Assembly: GCA_916700875.1 (NCBI GenBank)
Contig: CAKAKS010000001.1
Coordinates: 18,438,956-18,502,955, forward strand
DNA: 64,000 nucleotides
DNA from: Sebastes aleutianus
Taxonomy: Eukaryota > Chordata > Actinopteri > Perciformes > Sebastidae
Direction: 5' to 3'
Part shown: positions 52,820 through 64,000 of the stretch, piece by piece
Layout of the letters: every line of letters starts with the position of its first letter
How positions within the stretch are numbered: position 1 is the first letter of the stretch
Notes under the pieces: model-generated
What the model was told of the DNA's origin: nothing
Database searches by the model: none
Seen by the model: the letters and a program-made list of their open reading frames with translations, nothing else
Position numbers and translations under genes: made by a program

Positions 52820-53720
52820 CAAGTAGGCCTATAAGCCAAGTATACTCAGACCTTTCGGTATACTTGTCAGTATAAGCCAAGTATACTTAGACTTTTCTGT
52901 TTACTTGTCAGTATGAGCCAAGTATACTTAGACTTTTCTGTGTGCTTGTCAGTATAAGCCAAGTATACTTAGACTTTTCTGTATACTTGTCAGTATGAGT
53001 CAAGTATAGTTAGACTTCTCTGTATACTTGTCAGTATAAGCCAAGTATACTTAGACTTTTCTGTATACTTGTCAGTATGAGCCAAGACTTTTCTGTATAC
53101 TTGTAAGTATAAGCCAAGTATACTTGGACTTTTCGGTATACTTGTCAGTATAAGCCAAGTATACTTAGACTTTTCTGTTTACTTGTCAGTATGAGCCAAG
53201 TATACTTAGACTTTTCTGTGTGCTTGTCAGTATAAGCCAAGTATACTTAGACTTTTCTGTATACTTGTCAGTTTGAGTCAAGTATAGTTAGACTTCTCTG
53301 TATACTTGTCAGTATAAGCCAAGTATACTTAGACTTTTCTGTATACTTGTCAGTATGAGCCAAGACTTTTCTGTATACTTGTAAGTATAAGCCAAGTATA
53401 CTTGGACTTTTCGGTATACTTGTCAGTATAAGCCAAGTATACTTAGACTTTTCTGTTTACTTGTCAGTATGAGCCAAGTATACTTAGACTTTTCTGTGTG
53501 CTTGTCAGTATAAGCCAAGTATACTTGGACTTTTCTGTATACTTGTCAGTATGAGCCAAGTATACTAAGACTTTTCTGTATACTTGTCAGTATGAGCCAA
53601 GTATACTTAGACTTTTCTGTATACTTGTCAGTATGAGCCAAGACTTTTCTGTATACTTGTAAGTATAAGCCAAGTATACTTGGACTTTTCTGTATACTTG
53701 TAAGTATGAGCCAAGATCTA
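52820..53720 (+). repeat. 41-42-bp satellite with 278-bp higher-order period
   Basis: About 22 units of a monomer containing 'aagccaagtatacttagac' and 'ttttctgtatacttgtcag'. Variant monomers (a deleted 'gagccaagacttttc' unit, and a 'ttggacttttcgg' unit) recur in fixed order every 275-278 bp, giving about 3.2 higher-order repeats from 52828. Confidence 0.93.
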
Positions 53721-55962
53721 TACTTTTGTTAAGATTATCAGATAAGTACATAAAAAGTAAACTGAAAGTAGCCTATATACTCTTATTTTAAGTTAAAAAG
53801 TCTACACAAGTCTAATAGCACAATTGAATAAACTTATTTTTGGTAAGGGTAATGTTTCCTTTATCTTCAGGTTGGAGGAGATGCAGTGAATGTTTTGTAT
53901 ACTGCACGTGCAAACTTTCAAAAATATCAAATCTCTATTGTGAGGGAGAGTGATGAACATCTTCCAAATTGGGTTCCTTGTATATGCAAATCGTCCTTGC
54001 TTTGCTAATAAAGTATTATATCACGCAACAAAAGCCTATGGCTCTGGTAGGCTACATGTTTCCTCTCTGACTGCAGTGAATTTGTGATTCTGTCCACCTT
54101 TAAGTTAGTCCTGAAACGAATTGTCATCAACAGAAAATTAACTGGAAACATTTTTTATAGCCGAGTAGTTTAAGTCATTCTTTGGGCAAAAAAACCCAAA
54201 CGATTAGGTTTTAGACTGTTGGTTCAAATAACTCAATATTTTTAATTGCATTTGGCAAGAAAGACTAGATATACACATTTTTGATAGCTCTTATTTGTGG
54301 GTAACAGCTCAAAGTGGGAAGGATCATTTACTGTCATTGATCAGCAACAGCCGGGTATGGGGAGTTGTCCTCTGGATGAGTTTCAGCCCCTCCCAACCTC
54401 AATGAATTGATCTTTTTCATTGTTAGAAAATAGTCACACAGATTAGAAAAAGAGCTCCTTTCTTTCATGTGATAACCATGCTACACCAAGGCCTTTAATT
54501 AATGCTAATCAAAGTCATTGTGAAGAAGTTGTTCTCAATTTGCATTGAGTGACTCAGGGATTGTGTTAGAAGCTTTGGAGCCGTATTCAATTGTAATAAC
54601 AACTGGGAAGTTTTGGAAGATGTGAAATATATATATTTTTTGTGACCACATTTTTATTGGCTTACCCTTTTTCCCCTTTCTGGAGGAGGCATTGTACATG
54701 AATAATAACTGAAATATTGTGTTGACGTGGCATAACACATCTACATCTATTCACAAGTAATCACACAATAAATGTACATAAATTTACATTCAAGATGAAG
54801 AAGCCGTACAAACTGTAAAGCCCCTTGAGGCAAATTTGTGATTTGTGATATTGGGCTATACAAATAAAATTGACTTGACTTGACTTGATGTGAAATATTG
54901 AAATACTGCACACCACTACAAATCTGGAAAACCAATTATGAAAGTTATTAATGAAATAACTTGAAAAATTAAGAATGTTTAGGTTAAGCCAGAAAATTAG
55001 ATACCAGACGAAACAAAGCACTTCATCGCATTAGTACAAACAATTTATAAAAATGCATAACAGTCTTGCAACATTGTCAACAATTATTTAAAATAACCTA
55101 AAAGGATAGCCTCCACAGTAAAGATCATATGACATAATCTCTGATGGCTGACAAATGTAAACATCCCATGGTGTGTATCGTCATATCGCCCACCTGTCGT
55201 AAACGTAATCAGCCTCAGCCAGATGCAGGAAACGATCTCACAATCAATGGGGCAGCTACAGTTCAATAGCTTTGATTAATGTTTTTTGTATATTAATAAT
55301 AAAATAATAGTGGTGAAAAAAAAGTAATGTCAAGATTATAGGACGTAGACATGAAGTTGAAGTGCGGCACAAACATACAGTATGGGAAACCCCACTTCTG
55401 CAAGTTCTATCAGTGGGTTAAATGAACCGTGTTATGGATTGTGTTCCACAGGGCTCACATCGATTTTCTCCTGTATGTGCACAAAGGTCTTGCTCTTTCA
55501 GCTGGTTCAATGAGCACCCGGCTGTTACATCAGGCATGATGCAAAATCAAACCACCATCCAGGAATTCATACATTCCTGCTCACGAGTTGGGGTTTCATT
55601 AGTCTGCAGGCAGCCGCTGAGGGAGACCAACTTTATCCAACTACTGGATGCTTTGCTGAAACACTTGGAGATTTAACTTCTGTTAAGAGGGACACTTTTT
55701 GAGGACTGAAGTCCTTATTAGCTATATTAGAATATGATTTGTTTTCCACAATATCTCACCACATGCTGTACATATTTTAGTGGTCTGAAACAGCAATAGA
55801 TTATTGTCTGATCTGAAGTGATGATCTCTGCAGCTGACATCGACAGAGAAGTTGTAGCCTTATAGAGAAAAAGTCAGAAATTAGTACCAACAGGGATCAC
55901 CATCATCAGCGCCCCTTGTCAGCCCAACCAGGACGGCATCGACACCAGGGAAGAGACAGATG
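53721..55962. other. Intergenic, no gene recognised
   Basis: AT-rich. Contains a short SINE/LINE-type tail at about 54818-54890 ('gatattgggctatacaaat' followed by a TTGACT repeat). The 84-codon ORF at 55422-55676 lies just upstream of the next gene and may be 5' UTR or chance. Confidence 0.5.
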
Positions 55963-58900
55963 ATGGAGAAGTTTTTTAAGCCTGTTCACAGCCCCTCTGG
56001 CCCGGACGAGACCAAGCCGCGGAGGCACCATCACCATCATCACCTTCATCAAGACCCTCCGTCACAGAGGTAGGATGGTTCATTCCAGTCTGGCATATTT
56101 ACATTTACCTCTAATAGAAAAGGAAGGGTATTACAGTTTTTTGCAATTGCCAAGACACAAAATCTGGTACTTGTGGCATTGAAACCACTAACTAATATAA
56201 CCTATCTATTGCCTAGGTATACTGAACCATAAGCATATTGTCTGCTTTACCCTAAGTTTGAATTTCTAAAACACACTTTTTGCAAAAACCTACACATGGT
56301 TATCTAAGTCTGTGTGTTGTTTGCTAAACACTGCCATTGAAATACGACACTCAATTATCAATCAACTGCAAATAGAATGCACCTGTGAGAACACCTTTTA
56401 CAATTAGATCACTTAGAAGTAAGAGCTTGATCTCTATAAATAGGATGCAGGTTTGCTCTTTGGTGTGCACAACAATGAGGCCAATTTTGGAAAGAGAATA
56501 AGAGAACTGTAATTACAATACACTGTATTTTGTTGACAGAACAATACAGTTACTATGATCACGTCATCTTTGGTTAAAGTAATTGTGTCTGATACTGTTA
56601 TGAGTATTGAGAATAAACAAATACGTTTGTTTTTTAGTCTATATTTACAGCATGCTACCAATGAAAATGCCAAATAGTCTAGATAATAGAGTTTTATACT
56701 TGGAGAGAGATGTTAGATATTTTGTATTTTGTGTATGTGTTTTTGGTTTCTGTGTGTAGAGTTTCAACATAGAGGGCCCTAGTTTCAGAAAATATTTTTT
56801 AGCCATTGCAATAAACTGTATAAAAAACAAAACTGCAGGCATCTGTATTTTGGAATCCAATATACAGATTCTGGCAAAAGTTAACTTATAAGTGTGCACC
56901 GTCACTATTTCATACAATGCAGTTATGTATGTGCTAGAGCTGTCAAAGTTAGTTTTAAAGCTAGAGCGATGATATTGACATCATGTGAAACTATAAAACC
57001 TAAGGAATCCATTGGTACCAACCATTTCATACTAGCTTGTGGAGAAGGAGGTTAAATAACGCTGCAAACTAGCGCTAAATTTTGGTGACAAAAACCTGTC
57101 ATGGCCATTTTTGGCCATACTTGACAAATCTCCCTTTAAGGTACATTTTGAACAGATAAAAAATGTGCAATTAATTTGATTGTCCATGATTAATTGCAAT
57201 TAAATATTTTAATTGATTGACAGCCCTTGTATGTGCACATCTAATACTGATTTGTGCAGAGACATCATTAACTTATATTCCCGTGTCTTTGTGTTGTAGG
57301 TACACAACGTTTGATGACACAGACAGAAATACAGATGAAAGCCACGGGCACCACCGTCACCCCCAACATGGCCGCTATCTCCATGATGGCTCCCATCACG
57401 ACGCCCACCACCGTCATCAAACACAGCACTTTCACCACAGCGAAGAGGACGAGATACTGTACGACCACGACACATCTGTAACTCTCTCGAGGGCCTCTTC
57501 CTCTTCCCTCTCCTCATCTTCCTCCTCCTCTTTTTCATCATGGTACACGGAGGAAAGTGCAAATGACCAATTCTCTCTTCGCCATGCCGAGCAGCCACAG
57601 CACTCCCTGTCCTGCTCCAACATCTCGGATATGCGCAGGGGTTTTAGGGAGGACGACAGCAGCGAGCCCACTGTCTATGCCACCATCAAACACGGCAAGG
57701 ACGGCACTGTTTGTAGTGAGATACACGGGAGTGCACAAAAGAAGGGAAAGCGTGGCTTTGCTTCTCTTGACCGAGGTCACAGCAGAAGTGAAGAGGGCCT
57801 CGTGCAGGGTAATGAAAGTGATCTTGGAGGAGAACAATCCAGGGTACCGCACATCAATGGACCTCTGTATAAGGCAGCTAGCTTGAACCGAAGCCTGGCT
57901 TTTAGTGAGCAGGACATTGTGTTGGGGATCTCCAGGGGCCCCAAAAGAGCAGTGTCCTCCATTCAGCTACCCAACAAAGGCATCCTCAAAAACAAGGAGC
58001 CTCATGCTGACATTCGCAAGGCGAAGTCGATGGAGGTGCTGTCCCCAAGAGTGTCCAAAGGACAAGATCCCAGTGGACAGAAAGGAAAAGGCACCGCTCA
58101 AGTGGAGGTAGAGCAGGCCAAGGCAAATTTTGTGCAGGGAAAGCTGCAATTCTCAGCCTTTCTAGATGAGATTACAAAACAGGTCATAAGTCCGTCTGCT
58201 CTCAACATCTTGGGTGTGAACGATGATAAAACTAGTGGAAAGGCACCTGCCCCTGCCCCAGCACAAACACCTGGCCCTGTGAAGCCTCAGCTCCCACCAA
58301 AGAAGCACAGGGAGAGCTCAGTGGAGGAGAGGGAGCAGCGCCCAAAACAGCACGGCAGGCAGGAGAAAGCAGCTCGCAGCAGCTCTGGGAAACACTCAGA
58401 CTGCTCCGATCCTGAAAAACTGATCTCATATGTAGCGAGGAACTACCACGGTAGTAGCGAGGAGCCTCATCACTCCCCCCACAATACTCACCATGAAAGC
58501 AGCCGTAAAGACCGAAGGCCATCCCCTACTGGTAGCTCCGTGTCAGGGGACAGATATGGTCGATGTGGCCCGGTCCTCACAGATGGCACCTGCACCAGCC
58601 CCGAACCCAGCCAGCCCAAACAACGGCACCACCGCAAACAGCAGCCCACTGCCTCCCACAGTCAACATACCCAACACTTCCCTCAGCATCAGCCTCACCC
58701 AAGCCCTCTACTCAGAGGCCCCACCGGCTCCCCTACGTCACCCCAGGGGCCAGGCCTCGGATCTGAGTCCTCATCCACAAAATCTGATTCCTCCAGGGCC
58801 AGAGACACGGCCTGCATAGCTGCCAGCCACAGCTCAGAGCAGAGCGGTCGACACCAGCCACAGCATTTGGGCCACTCTATACAACTCAGGGTGAGTTTAC

Positions 58901-61900
58901 TTTAATAGTAGTTTAGGGTACAATAATGTGAGACAGGAGAGATGGGAGATTTCAGGCCTCAGATTATGAATCTGACAATGCAATATCACTTCTTGTACAG
59001 CGCACATACCTTATTTCAGTTTAGAAGAGTCAGGAAACATGAATGAAACCAAGTTTTAGTTGATAACATCACGGTAAAAATGTTTTAAACACATATGCAT
59101 ATGTGATTATCATAACGTCATACGGTTGCATTCTTTATTAAATAAGCTTCTCTACTGACATTTGCCAGGAATGATTTATAAAAACTAGTGCTGTCAAAGT
59201 TAACGCAATAATAATGCGTTAACGCAAATTCATTTTAACGCCACTAATTTCTTTAACGCAACTTGCAATTTTTAGGTTGTACCAGGCTCAGTTTTAAAGT
59301 TAGCATGGCCATTTTCAGAGGGGTCCCTTGACCTCTGACCTCAAGAAATGGGTTCTATGTGTACCCACGAGTCTCCCCTTTACGGACATGTCCATTTTGT
59401 GATAATCACATGCAGTTTGGGGCCAGTCATAGTCAAGTCAGCACACTGACACACTGACAGCTGTTGTTGCCTGTTGGGCTTGAGTTTGCCATGTTATAAT
59501 TTGAGCTTATTTTTTATGCTAAATGCAGTACCTGTGAGGGTTTCTGGACAATATTTAGCATTGTTTTGTGTTGTTAATTAATTTCCAATAATACATATTT
59601 ACATACATTTGCATAAAGCAAGCCTATTTGCCCACTCCCATCTTGATAAGAGTATTTAATACTTGACAAATCTCCCTTTAAGGTACATTTTGAACAGATA
59701 AAAAATGTGTGATTAATTTGCGATTAATCGCAATAAACTGTGGACAATCATGTGATTAATCACGATTAAATATTTTAATCGATTGACCTAATGAAAATGT
59801 GTTTCGGTTGATAACATTTTAAACATATGTTTACATATACATGTATACAGTTGGATTCTCTAATAAGCTTGTTTCTCTACTGTCATTTGTCACACTTTGA
59901 GGATCACAGTGGAGATAAATCATAATAACTGATAAGTTATGTGTTATCCCTTAGTAAAATATCGCAGTCATTTAATATAATTTATTTATATATTTATTTT
60001 GCATGATATGTGGGAATTTTAAAACATTCATCAAACAAAATCAACGAATGTGAACAAAGGAGTGAAACCTTGGAAACCAGAAATGGCCTTCAAACAGGGC
60101 ATTTTTGATAAAGACATGAATCAAATTGTGTTATAATGTCTTGTCATGAGTCAGACTCCTGTAAAAGAAAGACGAATCGTGAGTCTAACTGTAAAACGAG
60201 TCAGTGATGAAGCTCCTGAAGTCGTAACGCTGCACTGAAGGGAGGATATCTCTGTGTAGACAGAACAGGGTGAACGTAATGAATGCAGCGTTGCTCCTCT
60301 CTTGCAGAGGCAGTAATAGCTGAGTCACAGGCTGTGTGGGACGTGTCAAACACTACGCACTGCCAGCTGAGTCATTCTTCAGCAATGCAGCAGACGCTAC
60401 TCCTGTGCTTTAAGGGGAAACTCCATTTGAAAACACCTGATTTACCAGCCTGGAGCTACTGTATGTTCTGTGAATCTACTATATACTGTAGACAGAGAAA
60501 GTAACAATACACATCACACATCCACTGAGACAAATCTGCCACACTAGCTCACACTAGTAGCCAGCTATGGAAGCTCATTTCTGCCACTGTGATGAAGAAA
60601 AGGTTCTGTAAATCATTATAATGCGAAACTATCTCAAAATAATGACTTAGTATCTCAATATATTGACTTTAATATTGAGATACTAAGTCAAAATATTGAG
60701 ATACTAAGTCAAAAAATTGAGATACTAAGTCAAAAGGTTTTCATTATTTTGAGATATATATGACAAAATATCTAGAAGGTTTCTCTTTATTTTGAGATAC
60801 GATGTAAAAATATTGAGTTACTAGGTCAAAATATTGAGAACGTTTTTTTTTATTATTTAGAGATACTGTGTAAAAATATTGAGACAATCAAAATATTGAA
60901 ATGCCAACTCATTATTTTTAGATCTTTTTTTTTCATCACAGTGGCAGAACTGGTCTTCCATAGCCAGCACACAGTACACTATGTACAGTCTGAGAGTGAG
61001 TTGGCAGGATAAGAGCAAGTATCCCGTTGCTCTTATGTAAGAAAACCTGCTCAAGCTTCCACTCTTATATGAACTGATAAACACTCACAACATTACATAA
61101 CGTTGCCTTTTTCCACTGGTGTTCGCTGTGTAGGATTTGGTCTTGCTGAGTTTGTTAAGTTAAGGTTCAGTGAATTCACACGTACATATAAATAACACAT
61201 ACATGGGGGCTGAGAACAAATCAATCTGGTGGAGTACATTTCCTGGAACTGCCATAACTCAATAGTTTTTTCAATCTGTCATGTCCTCAGTAATGGACTG
61301 GTGACCTGTCCTGGGTATGTCATGCCTTTTACACAATGCGTGCATGCATTACAGGAGCTGGAGTCTGGCCCATAGAAATGAATGGATGGATGTGATGGTC
61401 TTATTCTTACTACATATTGTTCTTTATATATTCATGCTTTTTCACCTACAGCACCTAACCCAGAATCAGTCTGGAGCTGCTGGTGTTGCTCGCAGATTTA
61501 GGGACTTAAATCAGTTTGTTTATTTTGCCCATTTTCCTCTAAATGGCTTCGTTCGAAAGGTCCAGTTTGCATGCTTTGAATATCAGTGCATGTTGTATTT
61601 GGACGGTGATATGTTTGACGTTGTTTTGGCTCTACTCCAGCACACAAATGAAACAATGAGGTCAGTCCTGACATTCAGCATAGGTTCACATTCATATTGG
61701 GTGAACAGTGAAGAACTCGTCGTTCATTTTACTCTCCAAGATTTTACAGTTGTTACACAGTAAAATCACACACTTGTCCAAATACTTATGGATTTCTGCA
61801 CGTTTGCCCCGAATGAAAAGTCAACTATTATATCCTAAATTACCTAATGTCTCCTGTATTTTAAGATTATTATTCACTCTTCTCTCATCCTTTCCATTTT

Positions 61901-63825
61901 TTTTCTAGGACACACTGTATGATGCCGACCATATCCAGTAAGTGTGTAACATGAGTGCAGCTTTTCATACATTTCTCTCTGTCTCATACTGTTCTCTGTC
62001 TAGCTCGTGATGGGTCAGTGGTTATTGATCAAACTAATGAGCATCCTCTCTCCCTCCACTCCTGTTGTAACAGGAAGAGGTGTCGTAGTTATGGAACTGA
62101 TTTATATAACCATCTCTGGGTTGTTAGAAATAGAGATGTTACAATAGCATTTTTATTCCTGCTACTGATTCCGATACCTGAACCTGTGGTATCAAAATAA
62201 CATAAGCACCAAATGAAAGAGAACGTTAAACATTTAAACTCATACCAAAAATAATATTTGTCAGCCTCCTATATGTAATACATAATGCACATTTCCACTG
62301 ATGTTGTTCCAGACTATTCCGTTTATATCATTTTGTAGTTTGTAAAATGTAAAAAGGGCACAGATTGATCTTTTTGAGACTTTGTTATTATTATTATTAG
62401 TTTTTTTAAACATGCTGAAGTGCTGAATGCCAGACCTCTGTAGCTCTATAGCTAAAATAGAGCTAACTGGCATACAACCTCTGTAACAGCCATCTTTGTA
62501 GTTTTTTAAGAGTCTAGGTTCTTTTTCATGAGGTATTTATATCACGTTATGAAGTTTGATATCAACATGACATGATGTTTCTCACCATGCATGAAGAATA
62601 GACTCATGACTCTTAAAATGTTTTGAAATATTGGTCTAAAAAGACAACACTACTCTCCAGGATTTAGTCTATTCTGTGACAAAACTGCATCTCCCATCAT
62701 TCCTCTGTGTTTAGGGCGTTGCAGGAGGAGAACTCAGATCTTCACCAGAACTTGCTGCAGACGGTGGTTTGCATTGAGAGCCTGGAGGCAGAGCTGCAGA
62801 GAACCAGGGACGAGCTCAGTCATGTCAAGGAGAAATATAAAAGGTTTGGGATCATAAACTGAACAACATGCATGATTAACATTGTTTATGCCTTATGGCT
62901 TCTATGCACAAATAAATACTGATTGCTTCCACATGACGCAGTACATAAAGGACATTTTAAATGAGATGGTGCATACATATGACTCCATCAAGTGAAACCT
63001 ATATAGCTTTACATAACAGCTTCTATAGATTAATTGATCCATGGAACATACATTCTCCTATGTTACATTTCTGTGGCTGTTATGGTCCTGCATTGACCCC
63101 TTTTCCCCGGCCAACGGAGAGACAGAGGGACTCAGTGCATCTGTCATTGTCCTTCACACTCACCAGTGAGAGTCTTGTTGTGACCCGAGGCTGGTCAAGC
63201 CTGTATCTGTCACCAAACAACCACTGCGGCCTGCCACGCACATACCACACGTCCTTCAACAGCAACTGGAGTGACTGGTCTCCTCACACTGGGCTCCAGT
63301 CTGGTGTCAGTTGTTAGAAGAGTTTGTGGTTGCCACTTGGCCCGACAAACAACTGTTTTATAACCCTAGATAATAGATAATGACATGGTGGTAGACTGTT
63401 TTTTTTATTTTTCCTCTTTCTTCTATTCTCTGTGTCTTGTAGCCTTCTGGAGACCCACACTGGGACCAAGCAGGCCAACAACCTGCTGGGGGAACATCTG
63501 CATATAGCGGTGAGAAAACCTGCTTAGAATAGATAGAATGTATTGTCATTGCACACATTGTTCAACAACATTAGCTGTGCAGCTCATGGATATCAGATTG
63601 GGGAAGCTATGCAGGGGTAGATTGATAAATGAGGGATCTTATCTTGCACCTGTTTCATACATCATGAGTTACTTTCATGTAAATGTCACCCTATTGTATG
63701 TCTTGGTATGTGTGCAGTCAGAGAGCCTGACTAGTGAGAGGAAGTACCTGCTGAACCGTGTGTCTCAGCTGAGCTCAGAGTTGGAGGACGCCCACAGGAC
63801 CATCGCAGCCCTGGAGAACATCAAT
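55963..63825 (+). CDS. Unrecognised His/Ser-rich coiled-coil protein (3' end beyond window)
   Basis: Six exons with good splice sites and closing phases: 55963-56069, 57300-58890, 61909-61937, 62715-62843, 63443-63509, 63718-63825; about 677 residues, continuing past the last donor (GTGAGT). Starts MEKFFKPVHSPSG with a run of six His, then a His-rich stretch, a Ser-rich tract (about residues 105-120) and a long polar region. A conserved-looking island (VQGKLQFSAFLDEITKQV, about residues 315-335) is followed by Pro/Gln/His-rich sequence. From exon 3 a coiled coil begins (ALQEENSDLHQNLLQ ... LESLEAEL-type heptads through LSSELEDAHRTIAALENIN). No catalytic motif, signal peptide or membrane segment seen. 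The layout (disordered N-terminus, C-terminal coiled coil) suggests a scaffold or cytoskeletal adaptor, but I cannot name the family. The start ATG fits the first exon but was not otherwise verified. Confidence 0.8.
56933..57228. mobile_element. Interspersed repeat with 'gctgtcaa...ttgacagc' ends
   Basis: Begins GAGCTGTCAAAGTTA and ends TTGATTGACAGCCC. The interior shares 'ggaatccattggtacca' with 32390 and 'ttgacaaatctccctttaa' with 59660. A non-autonomous repeat in intron 1 of the coiled-coil gene. Confidence 0.65.
59188..59790. mobile_element. Interspersed repeat, longer relative
   Basis: Begins GTGCTGTCAAAGTTAACGC, carries many AACGC/ATTAATCG words, and ends TTTTAATCGATTGACC. Same family as 56933-57228; in intron 2 of the coiled-coil gene. 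Confidence 0.7.
60563..60966. mobile_element. MITE with internal palindromic repeats
   Basis: Long inverted ends (CCAGCTATGGAAG...CTGCCACTGTGATGAA and its complement, CATCACAGTGGCAGAA...CTTCCATAGCCAGC). The interior has repeats of about 20 bp (AATATTGAGATACTAAGTC) in both orientations, giving extensive self-complementarity. No ORF. Confidence 0.82.
61240..61770. other. Probable retroelement-derived sequence; ORF not supported
   Basis: Holds 'ggtgacctgtcctgggtatg' and 'aatgaatggatggatg', typical of fish LINE/SINE 3' ends. The 148-codon ORF starting at 61317 begins inside this repeat and has no family motif, so it is not called as a gene. Confidence 0.5.
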
Positions 63826-64000
63826 GTGAGTATAGTGCCGCCTGCTGGACATCCATGCATACTTCAGATAGCAGACATTTTACTAAATACATTACTGGGA
63901 TGTATTAATCCTCTTTAATCCTTGGTTAGGCAGGTCATTTCAATATTTCAAATGTAATATTATGAAACCACATCACCCTGGTGTCCTTATTTTCACAAAA

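Noticed and set aside
55422..55676. 84-codon ORF upstream of the coiled-coil gene
   Set aside because: No homology, and no donor joins it in frame to the next exon; at most 5' UTR.
61317..61763. 148-codon plus-strand ORF
   Set aside because: Begins in LINE/SINE-like sequence, has no recognisable domain, and lies in an intron of the coiled-coil gene.

Overview
This is vertebrate, almost certainly teleost (percomorph-like), genomic DNA. The genes are split by canonical GT-AG introns. The introns are full of fish-type transposon debris: hAT and piggyBac-type MITEs, a Tc1 element, a tRNA-derived SINE, L2-like LINE tails, long (CA)n runs. Three anchors are recognised with confidence: scyl1, a malat1 lncRNA, and an ints5 remnant. 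A PLAAT-family gene and an unrecognised coiled-coil gene complete the set. The species cannot be named from the sequence.

Layout. (1) 0-30 kb is a mosaic of segmental duplications. A block of about 9-10 kb occurs twice, at 62-9150 and 19741-30200. Each copy carries a plus-strand PLAAT gene facing the last exons of scyl1 on the minus strand. Copy 1 holds a PLAAT pseudogene interrupted by a solo LTR, plus orphan scyl1 exons 16'-18. Copy 2 holds the better PLAAT gene, a deleted mini-copy of PLAAT, a Tc1 element, and the genuine 3' end of scyl1. Between the copies (9.1-15 kb) are two pieces of ints5 in the wrong order and a third copy of scyl1 exon 16. (2) 26.9-40.8 kb is a complete 18-exon scyl1 on the minus strand. 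All exons join in frame and give 894 residues. (3) 44.0-50.7 kb, also on the minus strand, is a malat1-type lncRNA. It is recognised by a mascRNA tRNA-like 3' product directly preceded by a U-rich/U-rich/A-rich triple-helix (ENE) 3' end. The order malat1 then scyl1, on the same strand, is the conserved vertebrate synteny. (4) 51.7-53.7 kb holds two tandem arrays and a SINE. (5) From 56.0 kb to beyond the window end, a plus-strand gene encodes a His/Ser-rich disordered protein followed by a coiled coil. I do not recognise its family.

How it fits together. scyl1 encodes a pseudokinase of COPI traffic, and its C-terminal RKLD tail is kept in both 3' copies. PLAAT enzymes are small lipid acyltransferases/phospholipases. 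ints5 is an Integrator subunit, broken and permuted here, so a functional ints5 must lie elsewhere if this assembly is correct. The most notable items are the malat1 3' module, the A-rich tandem array inside malat1, and the shuffled ints5/scyl1 exons.
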